Origin: Actinomycetota bacterium
GTDB lineage: Bacteria > Actinomycetota > Acidimicrobiia > Acidimicrobiales > Ilumatobacteraceae
DNA: 11,720 nucleotides
Direction of reading: 5' to 3'
Assembly: GCA_009705865.1 (NCBI GenBank)
Contig: WLSJ01000055.1
Location: 1 to 11,720, forward strand
In this document: piece after piece, positions 1-6,585 of the stretch
Layout: every line of letters begins with the position of its first letter
Position numbering within the stretch: position 1 is the stretch's first letter
Translations under genes and position numbers: made by a program
The notes under the pieces: model-generated
The model's input: only the letters and a program-made list of their open reading frames with translations
Database searches by the model: none
What the model was told of the DNA's origin: nothing

Positions 1-522
1 ATGATGGCGGCATCAATGTCGCAGGCCGGAGGTGCTGTTTCCGCTGCAGATGTCGCAACGATGATGGCGAACCCTTCAAGTGTTTTGACGGGAACAATTT
101 TTGAGAAAACTAGCGCGGCAGCTGCGGTAGAGGTTTCACAAATACTCACCTTCGCTTCTGCTTCTGGTGGGGTAGTTGTCGACTTCAACTTGAAACACTT
201 TTCAGCTCCCAACCCGAGTCTCAAATTAAAGGTCCCCGCAGTTCTCATTGTTGTACCGAAGCCGACGGTGACAACAAAGAAAACAGCTGCTGCTAAGTCG
301 ATTGCCGATTACGCAAAGTTGACCGTTACTAAGACATCAACTGTGTCTTTGAAAGTCTCTGCTGCGTCGAAGAAGTATTGCACCGTGATCAGTACAAAGG
401 TCAAGGGCGTAACAACAATGAAGTTGAAGGGCCTTAAAAAGGGGACCTGCAAGGTCACTGTGATTGTGACGCCTAAGAAGGGCGCCGCAAAACGCGCAAC
501 GGTCTCGCTGAACATCACCTAG
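1..522 (+). CDS. C-terminal part of a secreted, lysine-rich surface protein (5' end outside window)
   Basis: The frame is open from the first base and ends at TAG 520-522. The first residues (MMAASMSQ...) carry no signal peptide, so the true start probably lies upstream and this is a 3' fragment; the ATG at base 1 is probably internal. Residues 1-88 are Ala/Val/Ser-rich without a recognisable domain. Residues about 100-173 form a beta-rich, Lys/Thr/Val-rich module with cysteines C127 and C150 and the signature GLKKGTCKVTV at 144-154. It resembles the bacterial Ig-like modules that end many large exported proteins of planktonic Actinobacteria, where the two cysteines probably form a disulfide. 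Function is likely cell-surface or adhesive, but this is inferred from style only. No strong terminator follows; a small perfect hairpin (541-553, TCACC/GGTGA) lies 19 bases past the stop. The next gene on this strand is the tRNA. Confidence 0.6.
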   Translation: MMAASMSQAGGAVSAADVATMMANPSSVLTGTIFEKTSAAAAVEVSQILTFASASGGVVVDFNLKHFSAPNPSLKLKVPAVLIVVPKPTVTTKKTAAAKSIADYAKLTVTKTSTVSLKVSAASKKYCTVISTKVKGVTTMKLKGLKKGTCKVTVIVTPKKGAAKRATVSLNIT

Positions 523-584
523 AATTCTGGGAAAACATATTCACCAGAGGTGATCTAGGGACAAATAAAGGCCCTAAACCCTTA

Positions 585-614
585 TTGGGAACAGGCCCAG
601 GACACCTATATGAT
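585..614 (+). promoter_or_regulatory. Putative sigma70-type promoter of the tRNA-Val gene
   Basis: TTGGGA (585-590) and TATGAT (609-614) are separated by 18 bases. TATGAT matches 5 of 6 consensus -10 bases. Predicted initiation near base 621 leaves a leader of about 12 bases before the mature tRNA at 633, a normal arrangement for a lone tRNA gene. It is called from motif match and position only. Confidence 0.45.
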
Positions 615-632
615 GTTGTCTCCGAAACATTC

Positions 633-709
633 GGGCGTTTAGCTCAGTTGGCTAGAGCATCTCCCTTACAAGGAGAGGGTCGGGGGTTCGAGTCCCTCAA
701 CGCCCACCA
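633..709 (+). tRNA. tRNA-Val (anticodon UAC), CCA encoded
   Basis: A complete cloverleaf can be drawn. The acceptor stem GGGCGTT (633-639) pairs with AACGCCC (699-705). The D arm is GCTC...GAGC. The anticodon stem TCTCC/GGAGA (660-664/672-676) carries loop CTTACAA, which puts anticodon TAC at 667-669. The T arm is GGGGG/CCCTC-type with the TTCGAGT loop. Discriminator A706 is followed by an encoded CCA (707-709). It decodes GUA and, with U34 modification, other Val codons. It stands alone between a secreted-protein gene and a minus-strand gene. Confidence 0.97.
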
Positions 710-718
710 TTTGTATGT

Positions 719-744
719 CTGAATCGAGCGCGGCTTTGGTTCAG
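719..744 (+). terminator. Weak terminator-like hairpin after tRNA-Val
   Basis: CTGAATC (719-725) pairs with GGTTCAG (738-744), giving seven pairs with one wobble and a short inner AGC/GCT stem. It is followed by TTGTAGTT, which is not a good U-tract. It lies 10 bases past the tRNA CCA end and just before the convergent stop codon of the minus-strand collagen-like gene, so it could serve either direction. Confidence 0.3.
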
Positions 745-750
745 TTGTAG

Positions 751-1344
751 TTACGACGGTGACCCAATGGCGATCCACTGAAAAGTAGTCGCCGAAAAAC
801 CAAGCGGATTATCACAACGGGTAGTGAATCCCGTAACAGTTACAAACTCAATCAGGCAAGTGTCAGCAATGTTGTCACCAGTAACCGACAAGACAACAGT
901 GGGCCGATAGGTAAACGGGTCTTGAAAGGTGATGTCAATACTAGGTGTGTCCACGTTTGCGGTTCCGCTTTGGAACATGTACTGGTCGGTTCCGCATTCC
1001 CATGCAGTCCCTGACCACTTGATTGCCTCGTTCGTCGAGCAATTCAAATTTGCAAGAACTGCATCTCCGGTTAATCCTTTAGTGCCTTGTGAACCGGTAG
1101 TTCCTGCACTACCCGCCGGTCCTGTCGCGCCAGGTAGGCCTTGAGACCCCGTTTGATTCCACGACAATGGTGTTTCTGTCTTCTTGCAAGAACCTTTAGA
1201 GATATAGCGCATCGCGCCTGAGGTCTTGTTTGCACATGCCTTGATGGTTGCATCGCCCGCAGCGTTAACAAATGACACTGCTCCAACAGATACAGCAGTG
1301 ATTACAACACCAAGTGTGAATGCACCTAAGCGATTGAATTTCAT
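751..1344 (-). CDS. Secreted collagen-like (Gly-X-Y repeat) protein
   Basis: The protein has 197 residues. I chose ATG 1344 because GAGGG lies 5 bases upstream; the ATG at 1356 would put that Shine-Dalgarno inside the gene. Residues 1-28 are a signal peptide (basic MKFNR, hydrophobic core, cleavage near VNA-A). Residues 30-65 form a small Cys-containing module (C37, C53) ending in WNQT. Residues 66-95 are ten uninterrupted Gly-X-Y triplets (GSQ GLP GAT GPA GSA GTT GSQ GTK GLT GDA). Residues 96-197 form a C-terminal domain with four more cysteines (C102, C117, C163, C177), giving six in all and possibly three disulfides. Collagen-like stretches in bacterial exported proteins drive trimerisation and often present an adhesive head; that role here is inferred. 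The collagen run is short. An intrinsic terminator separates it from the upstream membrane-protein gene, so it has its own promoter. Confidence 0.85.
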   Translation of the reverse strand: MKFNRLGAFTLGVVITAVSVGAVSFVNAAGDATIKACANKTSGAMRYISKGSCKKTETPLSWNQTGSQGLPGATGPAGSAGTTGSQGTKGLTGDAVLANLNCSTNEAIKWSGTAWECGTDQYMFQSGTANVDTPSIDITFQDPFTYRPTVVLSVTGDNIADTCLIEFVTVTGFTTRCDNPLGFSATTFQWIAIGSPS

Positions 1345-1420
1345 AATGGCCCTCATTCAGCAAATTGATGTACCAAAGTTAACTACAAACCCAAGTGGGA
1401 ATGGAGGTCTTTGAGGGGAA

Positions 1421-1460
1421 ATAAAAAGGCACCTGTCCAAGATGTGCTTGAACAGGTGCC
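1421..1460 (-). terminator. Strong intrinsic terminator
   Basis: On the minus strand a 14-pair stem (GGCACCTGTTCAAG with CTTGGACAGGTGCC, one U-G wobble) closes a five-base loop CACAT. It is followed directly by TTTTTATTT. It starts 28 bases after the stop codon of the four-helix membrane protein gene and must end that transcript before the collagen-like gene. The plus-strand flank (CTCTTCTT) is a poorer U-tract, so the minus direction is favoured. Confidence 0.92.
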
Positions 1461-1487
1461 TCTTCTTGCAACGTGATTTGCGTGTAC

Positions 1488-1889
1488 TTAATCGGCTGAC
1501 TTGAGTCCTTGGAATCCAGAGATCAAAAGTAGGACGAGCAAGATGACTGCTGGAATCAATTGTGCGCCTGCAATCTTGTATGACTGTTCGTTCTGGCTAC
1601 CCATGATTGAGAATCCGCCTAGGAAGACGATGGTTGATGCGGCTGAGAACAAAGCCAATTTTGCTTGTGCCTTACCTGATGTGTACATCGCAATTCCTAA
1701 ACCGATAAGGCCCAGAGCGATGAATGCCCATCCGTACCCTTGTTCGTAGAACTTGTCATGGCCCAACACGTTTTCTTTACCCCAACTGGCCTCGGCTATG
1801 GATTGACCTGTAAGCAAGGTCATTACGCCGCTGAGTATGTTGACAATTGTGAAAATCCACATCATTACTTTTGTATTTAACTTTTTCAT
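1488..1889 (-). CDS. Small four-helix integral membrane protein, function unknown
   Basis: The protein has 133 residues starting MKKLNTK at 1889, where GAGGGG sits 5 bases before the ATG. An in-frame ATG at 1949 would add 20 residues of non-membrane sequence and bury that site, so I rejected it. Four hydrophobic spans are visible: about 9-28, 52-71, 77-97 and 107-126. A conserved-looking extracytoplasmic or cytoplasmic loop at 29-51 contains W36 and the stretch GHDKFYEQGYGW. The Lys-rich N terminus suggests it is cytoplasmic. Size and topology resemble many small uncharacterised membrane proteins (DoxX/DUF-like), but I recognise no diagnostic motif and give no function. The gene is monocistronic: divergent from the lactonase gene with 145 bases between starts, and closed by the strong terminator at 1421-1460. 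Confidence 0.8.
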   Translation of the reverse strand: MKKLNTKVMMWIFTIVNILSGVMTLLTGQSIAEASWGKENVLGHDKFYEQGYGWAFIALGLIGLGIAMYTSGKAQAKLALFSAASTIVFLGGFSIMGSQNEQSYKIAGAQLIPAVILLVLLLISGFQGLKSAD

Positions 1890-2034
1890 ATTTCCCCTCA
1901 GGATTTTGGGGAATAATCTGTGATTGTTCCCGCAGTGCAAGATAATCAAACATGAGCGAGCAGTGGGGGAATAGCGAGTGTTCTTGTTCGTCCCTTGCTA
2001 GGACTATGTTGGTTATAACGGTTAGGGGATAATC

Positions 2035-2913
2035 ATGGGTCGTGGAACACAGGTTCTTACAGGGGGCATCTATTTCGGGGAAGGTCCACGGTGGCATGAT
2101 GGCCGGCTGTGGTTCAGTGACTTCTATGCATTTGCCGTGAAGTCGGTGTCGTTAGCTGGTGATCTACGTACTGAGTTTGAAATTGACGACCGACCTTCTG
2201 GTCTCGGTTGGATGCCAGATGGGTCCATGTTGATTGTGTCCATGACAAAGCGTCAAGTGCTGCGTCGCTCAGTTGACGGAAAAATGTCAGTGCACGCTGA
2301 TTTGTCTGGCGTTGCTGGTTTTCATTGCAATGACATGGTTGTTGATGCGACGGGCCGTGCTTATGTCGGCAACTTTGGTTTCGACCTTGATGCAGAGATG
2401 ATGGCTCGCGGAGTGGAATCAGTCATTGCTGAACACCCAACAGCGAAACTTGCGTGCATCTCACCAACTGGCGAAGTCAGTGTTGCTGCAAACGACATGC
2501 ATTTCCCTAATGGCTCTGTCATCACACCTGATGGTAAGAACTTGATCGTTGGTGAAACACTTGGCGGCATGTTGAGCTCTTTTGACATCAATACTGATGG
2601 CACGTTGACCAACCGCACGGAATGGGCTGCAACATGGCCACGCGTGCCCGATGGTATCTGTCTTGATGCAAAGGGCAATATCTGGATCGCGAACCCCATT
2701 GCGCCTGAATGCGCCCTTATCTCACGCGGTGGAGAAGTACTTGACGTAATAGATACAGAGAACAACTGCTACGCATGCATGTTGGGCGGCGATGATGGTC
2801 GCACTTTGTTTATGTTGACAGCGAAGTCTTCAATTGCTGAGGAAGCTGCTGCGCATCAAGAAGGAAAGATTCTGATCGCTACCGTGGATACGCCGCACGG
2901 CGGTCGCCCCTAG
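2035..2913 (+). CDS. SMP-30/gluconolactonase-family lactone hydrolase
   Basis: The 292-residue length is typical for the family, a six-bladed beta-propeller with a divalent metal in the central channel. The expected ligand positions are visible: E16 in FGEGPRW, N99 in HCNDMVVD, N159 in FPNGSVITPDG and D206 in VPDGICLD. The blade-end repeats of form DG/TG-x-x-(Y/W)-(V/I)-(A/G)-N recur through the protein (DATGRAYVGN, DAKGNIWIAN). Members hydrolyse sugar lactones or other cyclic esters in the cytoplasm; substrate cannot be read from sequence. There is no signal peptide. The start has AGGGG 7 bases upstream of the ATG. A possible TATGTT -10 lies at 2005-2010 with only a poor -35 near 1981-1987. 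The stop is 3 bases from the convergent stop of the next gene. Confidence 0.88.
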   Translation: MGRGTQVLTGGIYFGEGPRWHDGRLWFSDFYAFAVKSVSLAGDLRTEFEIDDRPSGLGWMPDGSMLIVSMTKRQVLRRSVDGKMSVHADLSGVAGFHCNDMVVDATGRAYVGNFGFDLDAEMMARGVESVIAEHPTAKLACISPTGEVSVAANDMHFPNGSVITPDGKNLIVGETLGGMLSSFDINTDGTLTNRTEWAATWPRVPDGICLDAKGNIWIANPIAPECALISRGGEVLDVIDTENNCYACMLGGDDGRTLFMLTAKSSIAEEAAAHQEGKILIATVDTPHGGRP

Positions 2914-2916
2914 GGC

Positions 2917-3345
2917 TTATTTCTTCATCTTGTCGAGGGCTTCGCCCATTTGACGGTGCACTGCATTGATGGCCTGTAGTGGGCGCATCATGACTCGAAA
3001 TTCGATGATCTTGCCTTCGTCATTGCATGTGATGATGTCGACGCCGTTTGCGTACTTGCCTTCAATAGTCGTTTCAAATTCCAGAACCGCGGTGTAACCA
3101 TCGAGCACTTCTTTGGTGTAGTGAAATTTTGTTGAGTCGTCCTTTGATTCGCCAGTGTTGGACTTCTCGCCAGGAAGAGTTTGCCCTGCGGCCATCAGAT
3201 ACATTTTCGTGATCTCTTTGCCCACTTGTGGTGTGAAAACAATCGGTGAGAGGAAGACGCAATTGTCGTCGAGCAAGATGTCGAGGCCGTTCTTGAGTTC
3301 CCCGCGCATGTGTGCGTGCCATTGTTCGATTACTGCATGAATCAT
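2917..3345 (-). CDS. NTF2/SnoaL-fold protein
   Basis: The protein has 142 residues starting MIHAVIEQW at 3345, with AAGGGA 6 bases before the ATG. The open frame extends 24 codons further upstream but into the facing gene and without a ribosome site. The pattern is that of the cone-shaped SnoaL/NTF2 fold: an N-terminal helical segment (HAVIEQWHAHMRG), then LLDDNCVFLSPIVF, a middle helix (about 42-55), and a curved sheet ending NGVDIITCNDEGKIIEFRVMMRP (about 100-122). The fold serves as polyketide cyclases, epoxide hydrolases, isomerases or dehydratases, and also as non-catalytic ligand binders. I cannot assign which. It is convergent with the lactonase gene (3-base gap) and divergent from the exonuclease gene (36 bases between starts). 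Confidence 0.82.
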   Translation of the reverse strand: MIHAVIEQWHAHMRGELKNGLDILLDDNCVFLSPIVFTPQVGKEITKMYLMAAGQTLPGEKSNTGESKDDSTKFHYTKEVLDGYTAVLEFETTIEGKYANGVDIITCNDEGKIIEFRVMMRPLQAINAVHRQMGEALDKMKK

Positions 3346-3381
3346 GATTGTCCCTTTGTGTCGATTGGACAAGCGTAGTGA

Positions 3382-5022
3382 ATGCAGGTGAAGCACCCGT
3401 CGTTTACAGTGGCACACGTGAAGAAGGCGTGGTCATTTACGGCAGAAAGTACATTGCTGTCGCAGGTCACCTTCTGCGTGGTCGACCTTGAGACCACCGG
3501 AACCTCTAGTGCTGTTGGTGGCATAACGGAAATCGGCGCTGTGAAGTACCGAGGCGGCGAGGAAGTTTCGCGATTCAACACTCTGATTAACCCAGGCCAG
3601 CCCATTCCGGCCCACATTGTGATGCTCACGGGAATTTCATCGTCCATGGTGGCTGATGCGCCACCTATAGAAGACGTACTTGAGATGTTTCTTGATTTTG
3701 TTCAAGGCACTGTGTTGGTGGCTCATAATGCTCGGTTTGATGTCGGCTTCCTCAATGCAGCACTTGAGCGTCACGGGTATGAGCCGCTCAGCAATGCTGT
3801 GGTTGACACGGTCACCTTGGCACGACGCCTAGTGCGCAGCGAAGTACCCAATTGCAAACTTTCTACGCTGGCGGCTCATTTCAATCTGCCTCACCAACCT
3901 ATTCACCGCGCAATGGACGATGTGTTAGCCACGGGGGATCTGTTGCATTACCTCATTGAACGAGCAGCAGCTTTCGGAGTGTTTGACCTTGATGATCTTG
4001 TGGCATTGCCATCATTAAGTGCACACCCCGAATCTCAGAAACTCAAGATGACAGAAGATCTACCTCGCGGGCCAGGCGTGTATCTCTTTCTTGATCTTGC
4101 AGGCGAGGTGTTGTACGTGGGGAAGGCCACCAATGTTCGAACGCGTGTACGTAGTTATTTCAGCACTAGTGAAACCCGTAAAAAGGTGGGTTCATTGTTG
4201 AAGTTGGTGCACAGCATTCAATGTATTGAAACTCCTGATGCCGTCACTGCTGAGGTGTTTGAATTACGCATTATTCGTCGGTTACGGCCCCGCTACAACT
4301 ATGTCGGAACACGTAGCGAGAAATACTGCTTTGTGCGCCTCTCAACAGATGAAGAATGGCCTCGATTGGTAATTACGAAGTCGCCATCAGCAAAGGGAAT
4401 CACTCTTGGACCTATGACCACTAAGGGCATGGCACGCGATGTAGTTGATGCAATCGAGTCTGTAGTTCCCTTACGTCGCTGCACAGTGCGTATGGGGCGT
4501 CATTATGTTGCTCCCACAGATGCGCCTGTGTGTTCAGCAGCTCGATTGGGACTAGCTGAATGTCCTTGTTCTGGTTCGGCAGATGCAGGCTCGTACGGAG
4601 CCATCGTTGACACCGTTGCGCGCACGTTACAAGGCGACGCACAAGAGGTGGTTGACCGACTCACAGAAAAAATGACTGAACATTCTCAGAATCAACGTTT
4701 CGAAGAAGCAGCTTTTGTACGGGACCGTATCGATTCACTCAGTACGGCCCTACAACGACAGGCGCAAGCTGATGCGTTGCGAAATCGTGGTCTGCAAGAC
4801 ATCACCCACGAAGGCATCACGTACCGCATCAACCAAGGGGTCTTGGTGGAGACGCTGAGCAGTGGGGAAGTGTGCAGTGCCGAAACGTTGGCGCTGCCGC
4901 CCACGCTTGCGCGTCTTCGTGACGTGTTGCACGTGCCTGCAGACGAGACACCAACGGATGTGCTCGATGAAGTGATGTGTATTGCTCGGTTGGTCGAATC
5001 ACTTCTACCAACCAAGCAGTAA
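3382..5022 (+). CDS. DnaQ-like DEDDh 3'-5' exonuclease fused to a UvrC-like GIY-YIG nuclease
   Basis: The protein has 546 residues. Residues about 30-195 are a DEDDh exonuclease domain: DLETTG (D35, E37), HNARFD (D120), HRAMDD (H175, D180). Residues about 228-310 are a GIY-YIG domain: GPGVYLF, LYVGKA (245-249), with E294 at the position of the catalytic Glu of UvrC, nine residues before PRYN. Residues 362-398 hold four cysteines (C367, C384, C394, C396) where UvrC has its iron-sulfur cysteines. Residues about 424-459 are a UVR (UvrB-binding-like) helix pair. The C-terminal RNase H-like incision domain and HhH of true UvrC are absent. This exonuclease-UvrC-N fusion is known in Actinomycetota (for example mycobacterial Rv2191) and is thought to act in DNA repair. 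No good Shine-Dalgarno precedes ATG 3382; GTG 3388 or TTG 3454 are alternatives that spare all motifs. Confidence 0.93.
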   Translation: MQVKHPSFTVAHVKKAWSFTAESTLLSQVTFCVVDLETTGTSSAVGGITEIGAVKYRGGEEVSRFNTLINPGQPIPAHIVMLTGISSSMVADAPPIEDVLEMFLDFVQGTVLVAHNARFDVGFLNAALERHGYEPLSNAVVDTVTLARRLVRSEVPNCKLSTLAAHFNLPHQPIHRAMDDVLATGDLLHYLIERAAAFGVFDLDDLVALPSLSAHPESQKLKMTEDLPRGPGVYLFLDLAGEVLYVGKATNVRTRVRSYFSTSETRKKVGSLLKLVHSIQCIETPDAVTAEVFELRIIRRLRPRYNYVGTRSEKYCFVRLSTDEEWPRLVITKSPSAKGITLGPMTTKGMARDVVDAIESVVPLRRCTVRMGRHYVAPTDAPVCSAARLGLAECPCSGSADAGSYGAIVDTVARTLQGDAQEVVDRLTEKMTEHSQNQRFEEAAFVRDRIDSLSTALQRQAQADALRNRGLQDITHEGITYRINQGVLVETLSSGEVCSAETLALPPTLARLRDVLHVPADETPTDVLDEVMCIARLVESLLPTKQ

Positions 5023-5028
5023 CGCGTC

Positions 5029-6456
5029 TTAGAGCTGAAGGCTCTTGATCTCGAGGAATTCCTCGAAGCCGTATTCACCAAGCTCGCGGCCAACGCCTGA
5101 TTGCTTGTAACCACCGAATGGCGCGTTGGGGTTAAACGCTCCACCGTTAACGGTTACTTGACCAGTGCGAATGCGGCGCGCGATTGCTATGCCGGTTTCC
5201 TTGTCGGCAGCAAACACTGCTCCGGCAAGTCCGTACGGAGAATCGTTTGCAATATCAACTGCATTGTCGATGCCGTCGTAAGGAATCAGAACTAGTACGG
5301 GTCCGAAAATCTCTTCTTGTGCAATGGTCATCTTGTTATTCACTTCAGAGAACACAGTTGGCTTGACGTAGTAGCCCTTTTCCAGTCCTTCAGGTGCACC
5401 AAGACCGCCAGCAATGAGCTTTGCGCCTTCTTCGATGCCTTTGTTGATGTACCCGAGTACGCGATCGCGTTGTGCAGCAGATGCAAGAGGTCCCACATTT
5501 GTGCCTTCGGCAAATGGGTCGCCCACTTTTACGCCATTTGCAACTGACGCTGCAAGGCCTTCAGCTTCTGCAAGACGTGAGCGCGGCACCAACATGCGGC
5601 TAAGTAGTGAACAAGTTTGTCCGCTGTTCAAGAATGCCTGACCCGTTCCGCCCATGATTGCTTTTGCAAACGTCGCATCGTCGAGACCTTCACCGATGAT
5701 GTTGGCGCTTTTCCCACCAAGTTCAAGTGCAACCTTCTTGACAGTCTCTGACCCTGTTTGCATCACAAGCTTTCCGGCGCGTGTTGAACCGGTGAATGAA
5801 ATCATGTCAATGTCGGGGCTTGCAGAGATTGCTTCACCAACAATAGGACCAGTTCCAGTGACGAGGTTGAAGACTCCGGCAGGAAGCCCAGCTTCGTGAA
5901 TGATTTCAGCAAGCATGAATGCGTCGACTGGTGCAACTTCACTTGGCTTCAAGACCACGGTGCAACCAGCTGCCATTGCGAATGCAACTTTTGCTGCGAT
6001 CTGGTGCAATGGGTAGTTCCACGGAGTGATGCAACCGACAACGCCGATTGGTTCGCGAACAATGAGAGAACTACCGACTTCCTTTTCGAAAGCAAATGAC
6101 TCAGCAAGTGCTGCAGCTTGTTTGAACGAGTTAATGGGAAGTCCCACTTGGATCATGTTCGACAATGCTTTGGCCATTCCGGTCTCGCGGGAGATAGCTG
6201 ATGAAATTTCATCCATACGAGCAACTAGGGCATCACCAATTGCATTGAGGTATTTCGCGCGGTCAGCTTTTGAAAGCGTGCTCCACGAAGTGAAGGCGGC
6301 CTTTGCAGCTGCTGCTGCCTTGGTGACGTCGCCGGCAGTTCCCTCAGGAATAGTTGCCATGACTTCTTCATTGGTGGAGTCAAAGACCGAGATTGTCTTT
6401 TTGCCTTCTGAAGCCACCCATTGGCGATTGATATAGATCTTGTCGTAGTTCTTCAT
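5029..6456 (-). CDS. NAD(P)-dependent aldehyde dehydrogenase
   Basis: The 475-residue length is usual for the ALDH superfamily. It oxidises aldehydes to carboxylates in the cytoplasm. Visible motifs in order: TPWNYP (N147, oxyanion), VVLKPSE (K170, cofactor), FTGST (221-225, Rossmann turn), LELGGK (general base E245), SGQTC (nucleophile C282), EEIFGP (E382, nicotinamide ribose) and PFGGYKQSG (446-454). All catalytic residues are present. The start at 6456 has AGGGG about 8 bases upstream. Substrate is not predictable; the clade resembles broad-specificity or semialdehyde-type enzymes. The gene is convergent with the exonuclease-UvrC gene (6 bases between stops) and divergent from the cupredoxin gene (129 bases), so the two probably have back-to-back promoters. 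An imperfect palindrome at 6472-6491 sits just before its start. Confidence 0.95.
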   Translation of the reverse strand: MKNYDKIYINRQWVASEGKKTISVFDSTNEEVMATIPEGTAGDVTKAAAAAKAAFTSWSTLSKADRAKYLNAIGDALVARMDEISSAISRETGMAKALSNMIQVGLPINSFKQAAALAESFAFEKEVGSSLIVREPIGVVGCITPWNYPLHQIAAKVAFAMAAGCTVVLKPSEVAPVDAFMLAEIIHEAGLPAGVFNLVTGTGPIVGEAISASPDIDMISFTGSTRAGKLVMQTGSETVKKVALELGGKSANIIGEGLDDATFAKAIMGGTGQAFLNSGQTCSLLSRMLVPRSRLAEAEGLAASVANGVKVGDPFAEGTNVGPLASAAQRDRVLGYINKGIEEGAKLIAGGLGAPEGLEKGYYVKPTVFSEVNNKMTIAQEEIFGPVLVLIPYDGIDNAVDIANDSPYGLAGAVFAADKETGIAIARRIRTGQVTVNGGAFNPNAPFGGYKQSGVGRELGEYGFEEFLEIKSLQL

Positions 6457-6471
6457 GGTGAATACCCCTTT

Positions 6472-6491
6472 GTGATGCCACGTGGCGTGAC
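6472..6491. promoter_or_regulatory. Imperfect palindrome, possible operator
   Basis: GTGATGCCACGTGGCGTGAC is a 20-base inverted repeat with two symmetric mismatches and a perfect 10-base core GCCACGTGGC (6477-6486). It lies 16-35 bases upstream of the aldehyde dehydrogenase start codon, within the divergent promoter region shared with the cupredoxin gene. Location and symmetry suit a dimeric repressor site. No regulator gene is in the window and no second copy was seen. Confidence 0.3.
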
Positions 6492-6585
6492 TGCCCCATA
6501 GACGCTAGGCGCATTACGTAGGAACGCGAAAAATTGGGGTATGACGGGTTAGTGTGGCGTTAGTCACAACAAACTTTGAGGGCAC

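Noticed and set aside
556..576. TAGGG/CCCTA inverted repeat after the first gene as a terminator
   Set aside because: The stem is only five pairs and is followed by AAACCC rather than a U-run.
1345..1356. Upstream ATG (1356) for the collagen-like protein
   Set aside because: The GAGGG ribosome site is inside those four codons and is spaced correctly for ATG 1344.
1890..1949. 20-residue extension of the four-helix membrane protein and an overlapping minus-strand frame at 1777-2097
   Set aside because: The extension lacks a ribosome site while GAGGGG fits ATG 1889. The second frame has no domain and runs across the start of the lactonase gene.
5101..5899. Several plus-strand open frames opposite the aldehyde dehydrogenase
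   Set aside because: They are shadows of an intact, motif-complete dehydrogenase and show no independent domain or start signal.
6536..6560. TTGGGG and neighbouring motifs as a promoter for the cupredoxin gene
   Set aside because: No acceptable -10 lies at the right distance; a promoter must exist in 6457-6585 but I could not place it.
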